From contig JAGRHB010000070.1 of the NCBI GenBank assembly GCA_020445245.1, positions 1-8,297 on the forward strand: a stretch of 8,297 nucleotides of DNA, in the 5' to 3' direction. The stretch is from Gammaproteobacteria bacterium. Its GTDB lineage: Bacteria > Pseudomonadota > Gammaproteobacteria > Chromatiales > Sedimenticolaceae. A program made the translations under genes and the position numbers. Shown here piece by piece: positions 1 through 6,204 of the stretch (position 1 is its first letter; every line of letters starts with the position of its first letter). The notes beneath the pieces were generated by a model. It did no database searches, was not told the DNA's origin, and saw nothing but the letters and a program-made list of their open reading frames with translations.

Positions 1-802
1 CGTTGAACACGTCGAGTCCCGCCGCAAACAGCTTTCCGGATGTCAGTGCCGCGATCAGTGCGTCATCGTCGACCACCGCACCACGCGCGGTATTGATCAC
101 CACCGCGTCGTCAGGCAGCAGGGCGATACGTTCGGCATTGAGCAGATGATGGGTCTGCGGTGTCGCCGGACAGTGGATCGACAGGAACTGGCTGTGCGGC
201 AGCAGGTCATGCAGGTCTGGGTGGAAGACCGCGCCTGCCTCGAGCTCGGGGCTCAAGCGGTGGCGGTTGTAGTAATGGATTTCCATATCGAAACCCCGCG
301 CCCGCTGCGCCATCACCAGTCCGACACGTCCCATGCCGATGATCCCGAGTCGCTTGCCCGTCACCTCGATACCGAGCTGACCGATGGCACTCCAGTCGGC
401 CCAGGCGTTGGTGCGCAGTGTGCGCGCACCCTCGTGGGCGCGCCGCGCCGCACCGAGCATCAGCAGGATCGCGATTTCCGCCGTGGCGTTGCTCAGCACA
501 TCGGGGGTATTGGTCACCTGGATGCCGCGTTTCTTCGCCGCCATCAGGTCGATGTGGTCGTAACCGACCGAGAAGCTGCAGATCGCCTTGACGCTGTCGG
601 GCAGGCGTGCGATCACGTCTGCATTGAGCCGTTCGGTATGGCAGGGAATGATCGCAGCCGCCCCGTCGGCCAGTTCCAGCAACTGGTCGCTTGAATACAC
701 CTCGTCGTGGAGATTGAGGCGGGCGTCGTAGTCACGTTGCAGGCGCTGTTCGACTGCCTGCGGCAGTCGGCGCGTCACCAGGACAGTAGGCTTGTCGTTC
801 AT
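1..802 (-). CDS. D-2-hydroxyacid dehydrogenase, glyoxylate/hydroxypyruvate reductase type (partial, C-terminus off the window)
   Basis: Cytosolic oxidoreductase of the D-isomer-specific 2-hydroxyacid dehydrogenase family, likely reducing glyoxylate to glycolate and/or hydroxypyruvate to D-glycerate. The 267 visible codons show the substrate-side SVGYDHID motif (residues 78-85), the Rossmann loop GIIGMGRVG (153-161, glycines 156, 158 and 161) and NTARG with the catalytic arginine at 240. The window ends just after GLDVF (262-266). The conserved Glu and His of the active site, and about 50-60 residues of a usual 315-330, lie outside. The second Rossmann strand ends in YNRHR (178-182) rather than an acidic residue, which in this family suggests NADPH preference (inference). 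I chose the ATG at 800-802. An in-frame ATG two codons upstream (806-808) is equally possible. Neither has a Shine-Dalgarno sequence. It is divergent from the glcG–glxR pair, which fits glyoxylate/glycerate metabolism. Family call is firm; exact substrate is not. Confidence 0.92.
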   Translation of the reverse strand, partial: MNDKPTVLVTRRLPQAVEQRLQRDYDARLNLHDEVYSSDQLLELADGAAAIIPCHTERLNADVIARLPDSVKAICSFSVGYDHIDLMAAKKRGIQVTNTPDVLSNATAEIAILLMLGAARRAHEGARTLRTNAWADWSAIGQLGIEVTGKRLGIIGMGRVGLVMAQRARGFDMEIHYYNRHRLSPELEAGAVFHPDLHDLLPHSQFLSIHCPATPQTHHLLNAERIALLPDDAVVINTARGAVVDDDALIAALTSGKLFAAGLDVFN

Positions 803-818
803 GGTCATGCAGTATAGC
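792..818 (+). promoter_or_regulatory. Candidate promoter of the rightward glcG–glxR unit
   Basis: TTGTCG (792-797, four of six to the -35 consensus) is followed after 15 nt by TATAGC (813-818, four of six to the -10 consensus). The spacing is shorter than the usual 17 nt, so this is weak. The -10 overlaps the leftward TATACT element on the other strand, so the two units may share a bidirectional promoter. It would give a leader of roughly 35 nt before the TTG start at 861. Confidence 0.25.
811..816 (-). promoter_or_regulatory. Candidate -10 element of the leftward dehydrogenase gene
   Basis: On the minus strand this reads TATACT, five of six matches to the sigma-70 -10 consensus. It ends only 8 nt before the ATG at 802 and 2 nt before the alternative ATG at 808. 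Transcription would be expected to start around 803-805, giving a leaderless or nearly leaderless mRNA from the 802 start. I see no good -35 at 17-18 nt spacing. Prediction only. Confidence 0.4.
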
Positions 819-847
819 CAGTTCCCAGGATGCAGCCGATCGAAAAC

Positions 848-852
848 AGGAG
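848..852 (+). promoter_or_regulatory. Ribosome binding site that sets the glcG start
   Basis: AGGAG sits 8 nt before the TTG at 861. It is the only strong Shine-Dalgarno match in this gap. It supports translation from 861 rather than from the in-frame TTG at 792 or the in-frame ATGs at 801 and 807, which overlap or abut the start of the divergent gene. Confidence 0.7.
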
Positions 853-860
853 CAGACACC

Positions 861-1301
861 TTGACTGAGTTGACCCTGGATCAGGCCAATGCGTTGATTG
901 CCGCGGTACTGGCGGAAGCGGCTCGGCTGGACCTGCCGCCGATCGCCGTTGCGGTACTCGACAGCGGCGGACACCTCAAGGCCCTGCAACGCCAGGACGG
1001 CCTGTCGTTCCTGCGTGCCGACATCTGCCAGGCGAAGGCCTGGGGGGCACTGGCACTGGGCACTGATACGCGCGATCTGGCGGAGCGTTTTGCCCGGGAC
1101 CTGCAACAGCAGGGATTCATGCAGGCGCTCAATGCCATGTCGTCCGGCCGCATTGTCCCGTTGCCCGGCGGCGTCCTGATTCGCGATGACGGCGGGCGGA
1201 TCGTGGGCGCGATCGGGGTCGCCGGCGCCAGATCCGAGCAGGACGAGGCCTGTGCGCTGGCGGCGGTGCGCGGCCTTGGCCTGCGGGCCGGACATGACTG
1301 A
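861..1301 (+). CDS. glcG: GlcG/HbpS family protein (DUF336)
   Basis: A 146-residue protein of the GlcG/HbpS family, small alpha/beta proteins named after the glycolate-operon gene glcG and the haem-binding HbpS; the biochemical role of GlcG itself is not settled. Visible family features are AVLDSGGHLKAL (31-42), RADICQAKAWGAL (52-64), the glycine-rich core around GGVLIRDDGGRIVGAIGV (103-120) and the SEQDEACA signature (125-132). No signal peptide is evident from the chosen start, so it is probably cytosolic. The start is TTG, chosen for its AGGAG 8 nt upstream and because the family begins close to this point. The last 8 nt overlap the start of the downstream reductase gene (ATGACTGA), a typical coupling arrangement. 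Linkage to two glyoxylate/glycerate reductases matches the usual context of glcG. Family assignment is firm; haem binding here is untested. Confidence 0.88.
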   Translation: MTELTLDQANALIAAVLAEAARLDLPPIAVAVLDSGGHLKALQRQDGLSFLRADICQAKAWGALALGTDTRDLAERFARDLQQQGFMQALNAMSSGRIVPLPGGVLIRDDGGRIVGAIGVAGARSEQDEACALAAVRGLGLRAGHD

Positions 1302-2205
1302 GACCAGGCCACAGGATCCCCGGCCGCTGCAGGGTATGCGCATCGGCTTTGCCGGACTCGGGCTGATGGGGCGCCCGATGGCCTTGCACCTGCTGGAGGC
1401 CGGGGCCGACCTGTGCGTGTGGAACCGTTCGCGCGACGTCGCGGAGCACCTGCTCAGACCTGGAATGCAGGTCTGCGACACACCCGCCGACCTTGGCCGC
1501 GCCTCGGCGATCGTGGTGCTGATGGTCGCAGACACCCATGCCGTCGATCAGGTGCTGTTCGGAAATCAGGGCCTGGCGCAGGGTCTGGATGCAGGCGACC
1601 TGGTGGTCGACATGGGTACCACGTCGGTAATGGCGACCCGTGATTTCGCCGGGCGCCTTTCACAGGCGGGTGTGGACTTTGTCGATGCGCCGGTGTCGGG
1701 CGGTGAGATCGGCGCAATCGATGCCAGCCTGACGATCATGGCGGGTGGCGATGACGCCGTGATCGCGCGGGTGCGGCCGCTGTTCGATGTCCTTGGGCAG
1801 CGGTTCACGCACGTCGGCGCGGTCGGCGCCGGACAGGTGGCCAAGGCAGCCAACCAGATCATCGTCGGTCTCAACATCGGTGCTGTGGCCGAGGCGCTGG
1901 CGCTGGTGAAGGCCGCTGGCGTGGATCCGCGGAAGGTTCGTCAGGCGCTGCTCGGCGGCTTCGCCGGTTCACGCATTCTCGAGGTGCACGGCCAGCGCAT
2001 GATCGACACGGCGTTTCAGGCCGGGGCACGCATCTCCACACAATACAAGGATATGCGCCAGGCCTGCGAACTCGGGGAACTGCTCGGCCAGCCGTTGCCG
2101 GCAACACGTCTGAGCATGTCACTGTTCGGGCAATTGATCGAGCAGGGCGATGGCGACCTGGATCACAGTGCGCTGATCCGCGTGCTGCGCCAGGCCGACG
2201 ACTGA
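1294..2205 (+). CDS. glxR: 2-hydroxy-3-oxopropionate (tartronate semialdehyde) reductase, GarR/GlxR type
   Basis: A 303-residue member of the 3-hydroxyisobutyrate dehydrogenase superfamily that probably reduces tartronate semialdehyde to D-glycerate with NAD(P)H in the cytosol. Visible in order: Rossmann loop GFAGLGLMG (18-26), substrate-binding DAPVSGGEIGA, catalytic lysine K184 in GAGQVAKAANQ, then GGFAGSRILE, the KDM site and a C-terminal DHSAL. The GGxAGS and DHSAL segments resemble E. coli GarR more than mmsB-type 3-hydroxyisobutyrate dehydrogenases, which is why I favour the tartronate-semialdehyde assignment. The chosen ATG at 1294 overlaps the glcG stop by 8 nt and gives a 14-residue extension before the usual family start. 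An ATG at 1336 would remove it, but its only SD-like sequence (AGGG at 1331-1334) is 1 nt away, too close to work well. I see no carboligase (gcl) or hydroxypyruvate isomerase (hyi) gene in the window. Substrate specificity is an inference. Confidence 0.88.
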   Translation: MTETRPQDPRPLQGMRIGFAGLGLMGRPMALHLLEAGADLCVWNRSRDVAEHLLRPGMQVCDTPADLGRASAIVVLMVADTHAVDQVLFGNQGLAQGLDAGDLVVDMGTTSVMATRDFAGRLSQAGVDFVDAPVSGGEIGAIDASLTIMAGGDDAVIARVRPLFDVLGQRFTHVGAVGAGQVAKAANQIIVGLNIGAVAEALALVKAAGVDPRKVRQALLGGFAGSRILEVHGQRMIDTAFQAGARISTQYKDMRQACELGELLGQPLPATRLSMSLFGQLIEQGDGDLDHSALIRVLRQADD

Positions 2206-2207
2206 CG

Positions 2208-2222
2208 GTGGGCGCCGCCCGC
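2208..2222 (+). terminator. Possible short hairpin between convergent genes
   Basis: GGTGGGC and GCCCGC can pair around a 3-nt loop (GCC), giving about 6 bp including one G-T wobble, just after the glxR-type stop codon. It is followed on the plus strand by TATTTG, only a poor T-tract, and on the minus strand by no T-tract. It may serve as a weak end signal for the rightward unit. The evidence is thin. Confidence 0.25.
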
Positions 2223-3532
2223 TATTTGCCTGGTGGGACTTCGCGCTGGATCAGCACCTGCAGCGACTGGATCTGGGCCAGCGCCACGTAGGTCGTGTAC
2301 TTGCCGCCGTGCAGGGTCTGCTCGACCTCGGCCTCGCCATTGCGGATACGCTTCAGCACCCCTTCACGCAACGGCAGTCCGCGTGGCTTGATCTTGACCT
2401 GGTGATCGACATAACTGGCGATATCGGCCACCCGCACCGGTTCGAACTGGCGGCGCACGATGATCCGTCGCGGCCGTCCGTCAGGCGTCTTCCCCTCGAC
2501 GACTTCCTCTTCGGCCCCAAACAGTGCGGCGAGCCCTGCGGCATCCGGCTGCTGCCAGCTGAACGTCGTATCGGCAATCGGCTGGTCATTCAGGCTCAGT
2601 CTCAGCCCCAGGGTCGGTACCAGCTGCTCCGGCCGCATCGCCACCAGGCTCAACAGGCCGATCGGTCTGGCCGGTACCGCCACGACCCTGAACTCACCCC
2701 AGTCACGGTAGAAGTCACGCACCGCCTTGCTCAGGCCCTCACCCAGCGTCAGGCCCGAGTCCGCAAATCGCTGCATCGCCTGTTCGGCGAGGGCGCCGCT
2801 CCACGCCTGCACGCTGTACTCGGTGCCGATGGCACAGGCCTTGAGCGCCTGACGGCCAAACTCCGGCGACACCCTCACCGCGAAGTCGAACCCGCCCAGG
2901 CTGAAGCTCGGGGGAGCACCCTGGGAAAGGCTTTGCACATCGACATCATTGAGGGTCGCAGACAGGCGCACCGACTGGATGTCGCGCAGATCCACGTTCA
3001 TCCCGATATCGAGTGTCCGGTTGGCCTCGTCGATGCGGTAGCTGCCGTCGACATCCATGTTCAATGCGGAGAGACCGATACGCTGCAGCAACTGCGGGTC
3101 GATGGATACGCCATCGCTGCACAGGCCGGCACTGTCTACTGCCGGCGCGACCGGCCGATCCCGAAACGCCGCGGCAAGCGGCATACTCAAGCCGCTGATG
3201 GTGAACGAGAGGCTGCCGGGCGGCGCCCCTTCTTCGCCGCGCCATTGCATTCCGCGAATGAAAAACATCGGGTCGTCACTGGCCACACGGACAGCATCGA
3301 TCGTCACCACCTCATCGCTGCCCAGCGGCTGCACCGCGATCGCACTGACCGTAACCGCACCGCGCAGATCGGTGCTGATATCGGCATAGCGGACATCCGC
3401 ATGGTCGGCAGCGGCCGCGACGATGTCGTCGACGCTGCGCTTGGCGTTGTAGTACATGACCCCTTTCAGCGCGCCGTAGAGCAGCACGGGAATCAACAGG
3501 AGCAACAGCAGTTTGCCGGGACGCAACGACAT
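2222..3532 (-). CDS. Uncharacterised membrane-anchored periplasmic protein with possible Sm-like C-terminal barrel
   Basis: I do not recognise this 436-residue protein as a named family. It begins with two basic residues and a Leu-rich hydrophobic segment (about 8-24), best read as a single inner-membrane anchor with the rest in the periplasm. Residues about 45-330 alternate short beta-like stretches with polar turns (for example MDVDGSYRID at 159-168, then DIGMNVDLRD), the look of AsmA-like or DUF945-like beta-rich envelope proteins. Two cysteines (138 and 232) could form a disulfide. Residues about 365-428 differ: hydrophobic strands around VKIKPRGLPLREGVLKRI and a LHGGKYTTYVALAQIQSLQVL-like end suggest a small Sm/SH3-type barrel (inference from pattern only). 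The ATG has GAGGA 9 nt upstream, inside the end of yajL. The gene lies 6 nt after yajL and ends the operon, converging with the glxR-type gene. That it is a real gene is firm; its function is unknown. Confidence 0.85.
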   Translation of the reverse strand: MSLRPGKLLLLLLIPVLLYGALKGVMYYNAKRSVDDIVAAAADHADVRYADISTDLRGAVTVSAIAVQPLGSDEVVTIDAVRVASDDPMFFIRGMQWRGEEGAPPGSLSFTISGLSMPLAAAFRDRPVAPAVDSAGLCSDGVSIDPQLLQRIGLSALNMDVDGSYRIDEANRTLDIGMNVDLRDIQSVRLSATLNDVDVQSLSQGAPPSFSLGGFDFAVRVSPEFGRQALKACAIGTEYSVQAWSGALAEQAMQRFADSGLTLGEGLSKAVRDFYRDWGEFRVVAVPARPIGLLSLVAMRPEQLVPTLGLRLSLNDQPIADTTFSWQQPDAAGLAALFGAEEEVVEGKTPDGRPRRIIVRRQFEPVRVADIASYVDHQVKIKPRGLPLREGVLKRIRNGEAEVEQTLHGGKYTTYVALAQIQSLQVLIQREVPPGK

Positions 3533-3538
3533 GGGTGA

Positions 3539-4096
3539 CTATCCTCGGGGACGCATCAGGGGTTGTTCGACTTCGTGACGTTTAGCGGCACCGAGCAGGT
3601 GTTCTATAAGCGTGAGCGCGAAATCCATCGCTGTACCCGGGCCTCGCGAGGTAACGACCTTGCCGTCGCTGACCACGGCATCGTGCAACAGCTGTGAGCC
3701 CGTTGCCAGGCGCCCGTCGATCACGCCGGGATAGGCAGTGGCCTTGTGGCCATCCAACAGTCCGGCATTGAGCAGGACCTTGGGCGCCGCACAGATGGCG
3801 GCGGTATAGCGGCCCTGTTCGGCCATGCGCTGCAACAGGGTGTGGATACGCGGGTCGGCGTCGAGATGGTCGGCGCCGGGCTGGCCACCGGGCAGCACGA
3901 TCATGTCGAAGTCGTCGTCGATCACCGCATCGAGGCTGCAATCGGGCAGCAATACCACGCCGCGGCTCGCCGTGACCGGCCCATCGGCAAGCCCTGCGGC
4001 GACAACCTCGATACCGGCACGACGCAGCAGATCGATGATGGTTACCGCTTCGAGTTCTTCGCAACCGTTGGCCAGGGGGACGAGCACGCGTGCCAT
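3539..4096 (-). CDS. yajL: DJ-1/PfpI superfamily protein, YajL-like
   Basis: A 185-residue cytosolic protein of the DJ-1/YajL branch, linked in other bacteria to protection against oxidative and carbonyl stress (chaperone and protein/nucleotide deglycase activities have been proposed and are debated). Visible are the GCEELEA segment with the conserved acidic residue E16, IVLPGG (66-71), and the nucleophile-elbow AICAAP with Cys102, equivalent to human Cys106. Near the C-terminus is TSRGPGTAMDFAL, closely matching E. coli YajL. Length is near normal (E. coli about 196). The ATG is supported by AAAGGAG (4106-4112) 9 nt upstream. This start lies 55 nt inside the yibQ reading frame, so translation of the two genes is probably linked. 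The unknown membrane-protein gene follows after 6 nt. Family is certain; membership of the YajL subgroup is likely. The residue partners for any enzymatic role cannot be settled here. Confidence 0.93.
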   Translation of the reverse strand: MARVLVPLANGCEELEAVTIIDLLRRAGIEVVAAGLADGPVTASRGVVLLPDCSLDAVIDDDFDMIVLPGGQPGADHLDADPRIHTLLQRMAEQGRYTAAICAAPKVLLNAGLLDGHKATAYPGVIDGRLATGSQLLHDAVVSDGKVVTSRGPGTAMDFALTLIEHLLGAAKRHEVEQPLMRPRG

Positions 4097-4833
4097 ATCG
4101 GTTCACTCCTTTGTTTTTCTACCAGTCGCGAGACCGGTACCAGTTCAATGCCCTCTGCCGCCAATTGCGGCAGGACTTCGGCCAGCACCTCGAGGGTCTG
4201 CGGGTGCGGATGCCCGATGCCGATCGCAGAGCCGTGACGGCGCGCCCTGGCAATCAGGCCCGTCAGCTGCTGGCGCACATAGCTGGCATCCTGCTCGTTG
4301 TCGAGGAACACGTCTCGCTGGGCATTCGGCAGCCCGGCGTCGCGGGCGGACTGGCGTGCCACGGTGCGCACGTCGGTACGGCTGTCGACGAAGTACAGGT
4401 CACCGCCACAACGCAGGTCCTCCATCAACCAGCGCATGGCCTGCGCATCGCGGGTCAACAGGCTGCCCATGTGGTTGTTGACGCCTGACACGTGCGGGAC
4501 GGCGTCAAGACCCTGCTGTACGCCGCGCGCAAAGTCCTCACGGCTCATGTCCAGATGCAGACCACCGGGCCCGGTATCACGCCCGTCCGAGGTCTGCATC
4601 GGCAGATGCAGCATCACCTCTTTGCCGCGCCCGTGCGCCCATTCGGCGATATCGGCACTGTAGGGCCGCTGCGGCAACACGGCGTAGGTCAGCGGGCCGG
4701 GCAGCTCGACCGCCTGGCGGCCCAACGGACGGTTGTTGCCTAGGTCGTCGATGATGATCGCGATCCGCACCGGAGGTTGTGCCGCCACTGGCAGCACCAG
4801 CAGCGAGGTCAACAGGGCGAACAGACGCAGCAT
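4042..4833 (-). CDS. yibQ: Divergent polysaccharide deacetylase family protein, YibQ-like
   Basis: A 263-residue exported protein of the divergent polysaccharide deacetylase family (DUF610, YibQ), a NodB-like fold whose substrate is not established. An N-terminal signal peptide (about 1-18, ending near VAA-Q) targets it to the periplasm. Family signatures are AIIIDDLGNN (25-34, with the Asp pair 29-30), VMLHLPMQ (73-80), GVNNHMGS (117-124, His121), YFVDSRTD (147-154) and GIGHPHPQT (205-213, His208/His210). These correspond to metal and catalytic positions of NodB deacetylases, though the family is considered divergent. It starts 11 nt after the ctpA stop with no strong Shine-Dalgarno sequence, so translational coupling to ctpA is plausible. 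Its last 18 residues are encoded within the 5' end of yajL. Neighbouring envC and ctpA suggest a cell-wall or cell-division role. Family call is firm; enzymatic activity is unproven. Confidence 0.92.
   Translation of the reverse strand: MLRLFALLTSLLVLPVAAQPPVRIAIIIDDLGNNRPLGRQAVELPGPLTYAVLPQRPYSADIAEWAHGRGKEVMLHLPMQTSDGRDTGPGGLHLDMSREDFARGVQQGLDAVPHVSGVNNHMGSLLTRDAQAMRWLMEDLRCGGDLYFVDSRTDVRTVARQSARDAGLPNAQRDVFLDNEQDASYVRQQLTGLIARARRHGSAIGIGHPHPQTLEVLAEVLPQLAAEGIELVPVSRLVEKQRSEPIWHACSSPWPTVAKNSKR
4106..4112 (-). promoter_or_regulatory. yajL ribosome binding site lying inside yibQ
   Basis: On the minus strand this reads AAAGGAG, a near-perfect Shine-Dalgarno sequence 9 nt before the yajL ATG. 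It is embedded in the yibQ coding sequence just upstream of the 55-nt overlap, so ribosomes finishing yibQ cross the yajL start region. It decides the yajL start. Confidence 0.7.
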
Positions 4834-4844
4834 CCGGCGGCGGC

Positions 4845-6164
4845 TCAGGTGGCGACGTCCGGCCGCAGGATCGCCAGGCCCTTGAGCAGGTTCAGGGCCT
4901 CACTGAGGGCATAGTCGGTCTCGCTGTCCGCCGACCCGGTGTCGGCGGGTGCCTTCTTCCGTGCACCGTTGCTCTTGCCGTTGCCTTCAGGATTGGACAG
5001 ATGGCCGGCCAGGTCGGCCTCTTTCAGCTGGGTTGTCGACTCCTCGCCACGGGTCAGGCGGACGTTCTCCAGCAGGATGTCCGGCACGATGCCCTCTGCC
5101 TGGATCGATCGGCCGTTGGGGGTGAAGTAGCGCGCGGTGGTCAACTTGACCGCGGTACGTTCGTTGACCGGAACTATGGTCTGGACAGAGCCCTTGCCGA
5201 ACGTCTGCTGGCCCATGATCACGGCGCGCTTGTGGTCCTGCAACGCGCCGGCGACGATCTCCGATGCCGAGGCCGAGCCGCCGTTGACCAGCACGACGAT
5301 CGGCGCCCCTTCGACGACGTCATCGGGCGCCGCCTTGAACTTGAGCTGCGAGTCCGCGATTCGCCCCTCGGTGTACACGATGGTACCGCTGGTCAGAAAT
5401 GCATCGCTGATCGCCACTGCCGCGTTCAGTACACCACCCGGGTTGTCGCGCAGGTCCAGGACCAGGCCTTTCAGCGTGCCGCCGGCCTCGCGCTTGAGCG
5501 CACCGATGCCGGTTAGCATGTCTTCCGGAGTGCGGGCCTGGAACTGCGAAACCCGCACATAGCCGAAACCCGGGTCGAGCATGCGGTGTTTGACGCTGAC
5601 CGTCTTGATCACATCGCGCACCACGCTGATCTCGATCGGCTTGTCCTGGCCTTCGCGTACGATCGTCAGCCGCAGCTTGGTGCCTGGCTTGCCGCGCATC
5701 TGCCTCACTGCCTCGTCGAGCGTCATGCCCTTCACCGGCTGATCGTCGAGACGGATGATCAGGTCCCCCGAACGCACACCCGCGCGCTGTGCCGGGGTGT
5801 CGTCGATCGGGGCAATCACCTTGACGAACCCGTTCTCCATGCCGACCTCGATGCCCAGGCCGCCGAACTCACCGCTGGTGCCGACGCGGATATCGCGGTA
5901 GTCCTCTTCGTCGAGATAGGCGGAGTGCGGATCCAGGCCGCTGAGCATGCCCTCGATGGCGTACTTGAGGAGCTTGCGGTCGTCGACCGGCTCGACATAG
6001 TCCTTCTTGATGCGTCCGAACACCTCGGCAAACACACGCAACTCTTCCAGTGGCAAGCCATTGGAAGGCTCCGTCGATTCAGCCACCGCCGTTCGTTCGT
6101 AGGCCACGACGCCGGCGACAACCAGGAAAACTGCGGCCAGGGCCGAAGGCAAGCTCTGCTTCAT
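4845..6164 (-). CDS. ctpA: Periplasmic C-terminal processing protease, S41 family (CtpA)
   Basis: A 439-residue serine protease that cleaves periplasmic proteins from near their C-termini. In Pseudomonas, CtpA degrades peptidoglycan hydrolases, which fits its place next to envC and yibQ. A signal peptide or anchor occupies about 1-28 (hydrophobic 8-21, possible cleavage after AVA-E). Next come an S41 N-terminal region, a PDZ domain (about 98-185, GLGIEVG and AGVRSGDLI), and the catalytic core: GLVLDLRDNPGG (233-244), GGSASASEI with the predicted nucleophile Ser299, and TFGKGSVQ with Lys324 and Gln328. The 25-residue Ser–Lys spacing matches known members. The tail after about 385 is polar and low-complexity, then ends in a short helix-like stretch. 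The ATG has GAGGA 4 nt upstream and is followed by an export signal. A longer in-frame start at 6356 would overlap envC by about 150 nt and bury the signal, so I rejected it. A 40-nt gap follows envC. Confidence 0.95.
   Translation of the reverse strand: MKQSLPSALAAVFLVVAGVVAYERTAVAESTEPSNGLPLEELRVFAEVFGRIKKDYVEPVDDRKLLKYAIEGMLSGLDPHSAYLDEEDYRDIRVGTSGEFGGLGIEVGMENGFVKVIAPIDDTPAQRAGVRSGDLIIRLDDQPVKGMTLDEAVRQMRGKPGTKLRLTIVREGQDKPIEISVVRDVIKTVSVKHRMLDPGFGYVRVSQFQARTPEDMLTGIGALKREAGGTLKGLVLDLRDNPGGVLNAAVAISDAFLTSGTIVYTEGRIADSQLKFKAAPDDVVEGAPIVVLVNGGSASASEIVAGALQDHKRAVIMGQQTFGKGSVQTIVPVNERTAVKLTTARYFTPNGRSIQAEGIVPDILLENVRLTRGEESTTQLKEADLAGHLSNPEGNGKSNGARKKAPADTGSADSETDYALSEALNLLKGLAILRPDVAT
4928..4948. 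repeat. Perfect 8-bp inverted repeat inside ctpA
   Basis: CCGCCGAC (4928-4935) and GTCGGCGG (4941-4948) are exact reverse complements around a 5-nt loop. The repeat lies in the part of ctpA encoding the low-complexity C-terminal tail. No T-tract follows on either strand, so it does not look like an intrinsic terminator. In GC-rich DNA such a repeat may be chance. Confidence 0.6.
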
Positions 6165-6204
6165 ATCATCCTCGAAAGTCCGCCCCGTCAATGCGGGCGC
6201 GGGA

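Noticed and set aside
146..694. 182-codon plus-strand open frame opposite the D-2-hydroxyacid dehydrogenase
   Set aside because: The minus strand encodes a complete set of dehydrogenase motifs through this stretch; the plus frame is a shadow.
792..860. Longer GlcG start at the upstream TTG or ATG codons
   Set aside because: The extra residues do not resemble the family, and the AGGAG at 848-852 points to the TTG at 861.
1186..1293. 36-residue N-terminal extension of the glxR-type reductase
   Set aside because: It would lie wholly within glcG in another frame, with low-complexity Arg/Pro/Ala-rich sequence and no ribosome site.
732..1535. 267-codon minus-strand open frame across the divergent gap and glcG
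   Set aside because: It covers the real plus-strand glcG and the start of the glxR-type gene, both with clear family motifs, and has none of its own.
2309..3538. 409-codon plus-strand open frame opposite the unknown membrane protein
   Set aside because: It is the antisense shadow of a gene with an anchor, a ribosome site and operon context. Its translation is rich in Arg, His and Gln with no recognisable motifs, typical of a GC-rich reverse frame.
4779..5516. 245-codon plus-strand open frame opposite ctpA
   Set aside because: It is antisense to the conserved catalytic core of ctpA and has no motif or clear start signal.
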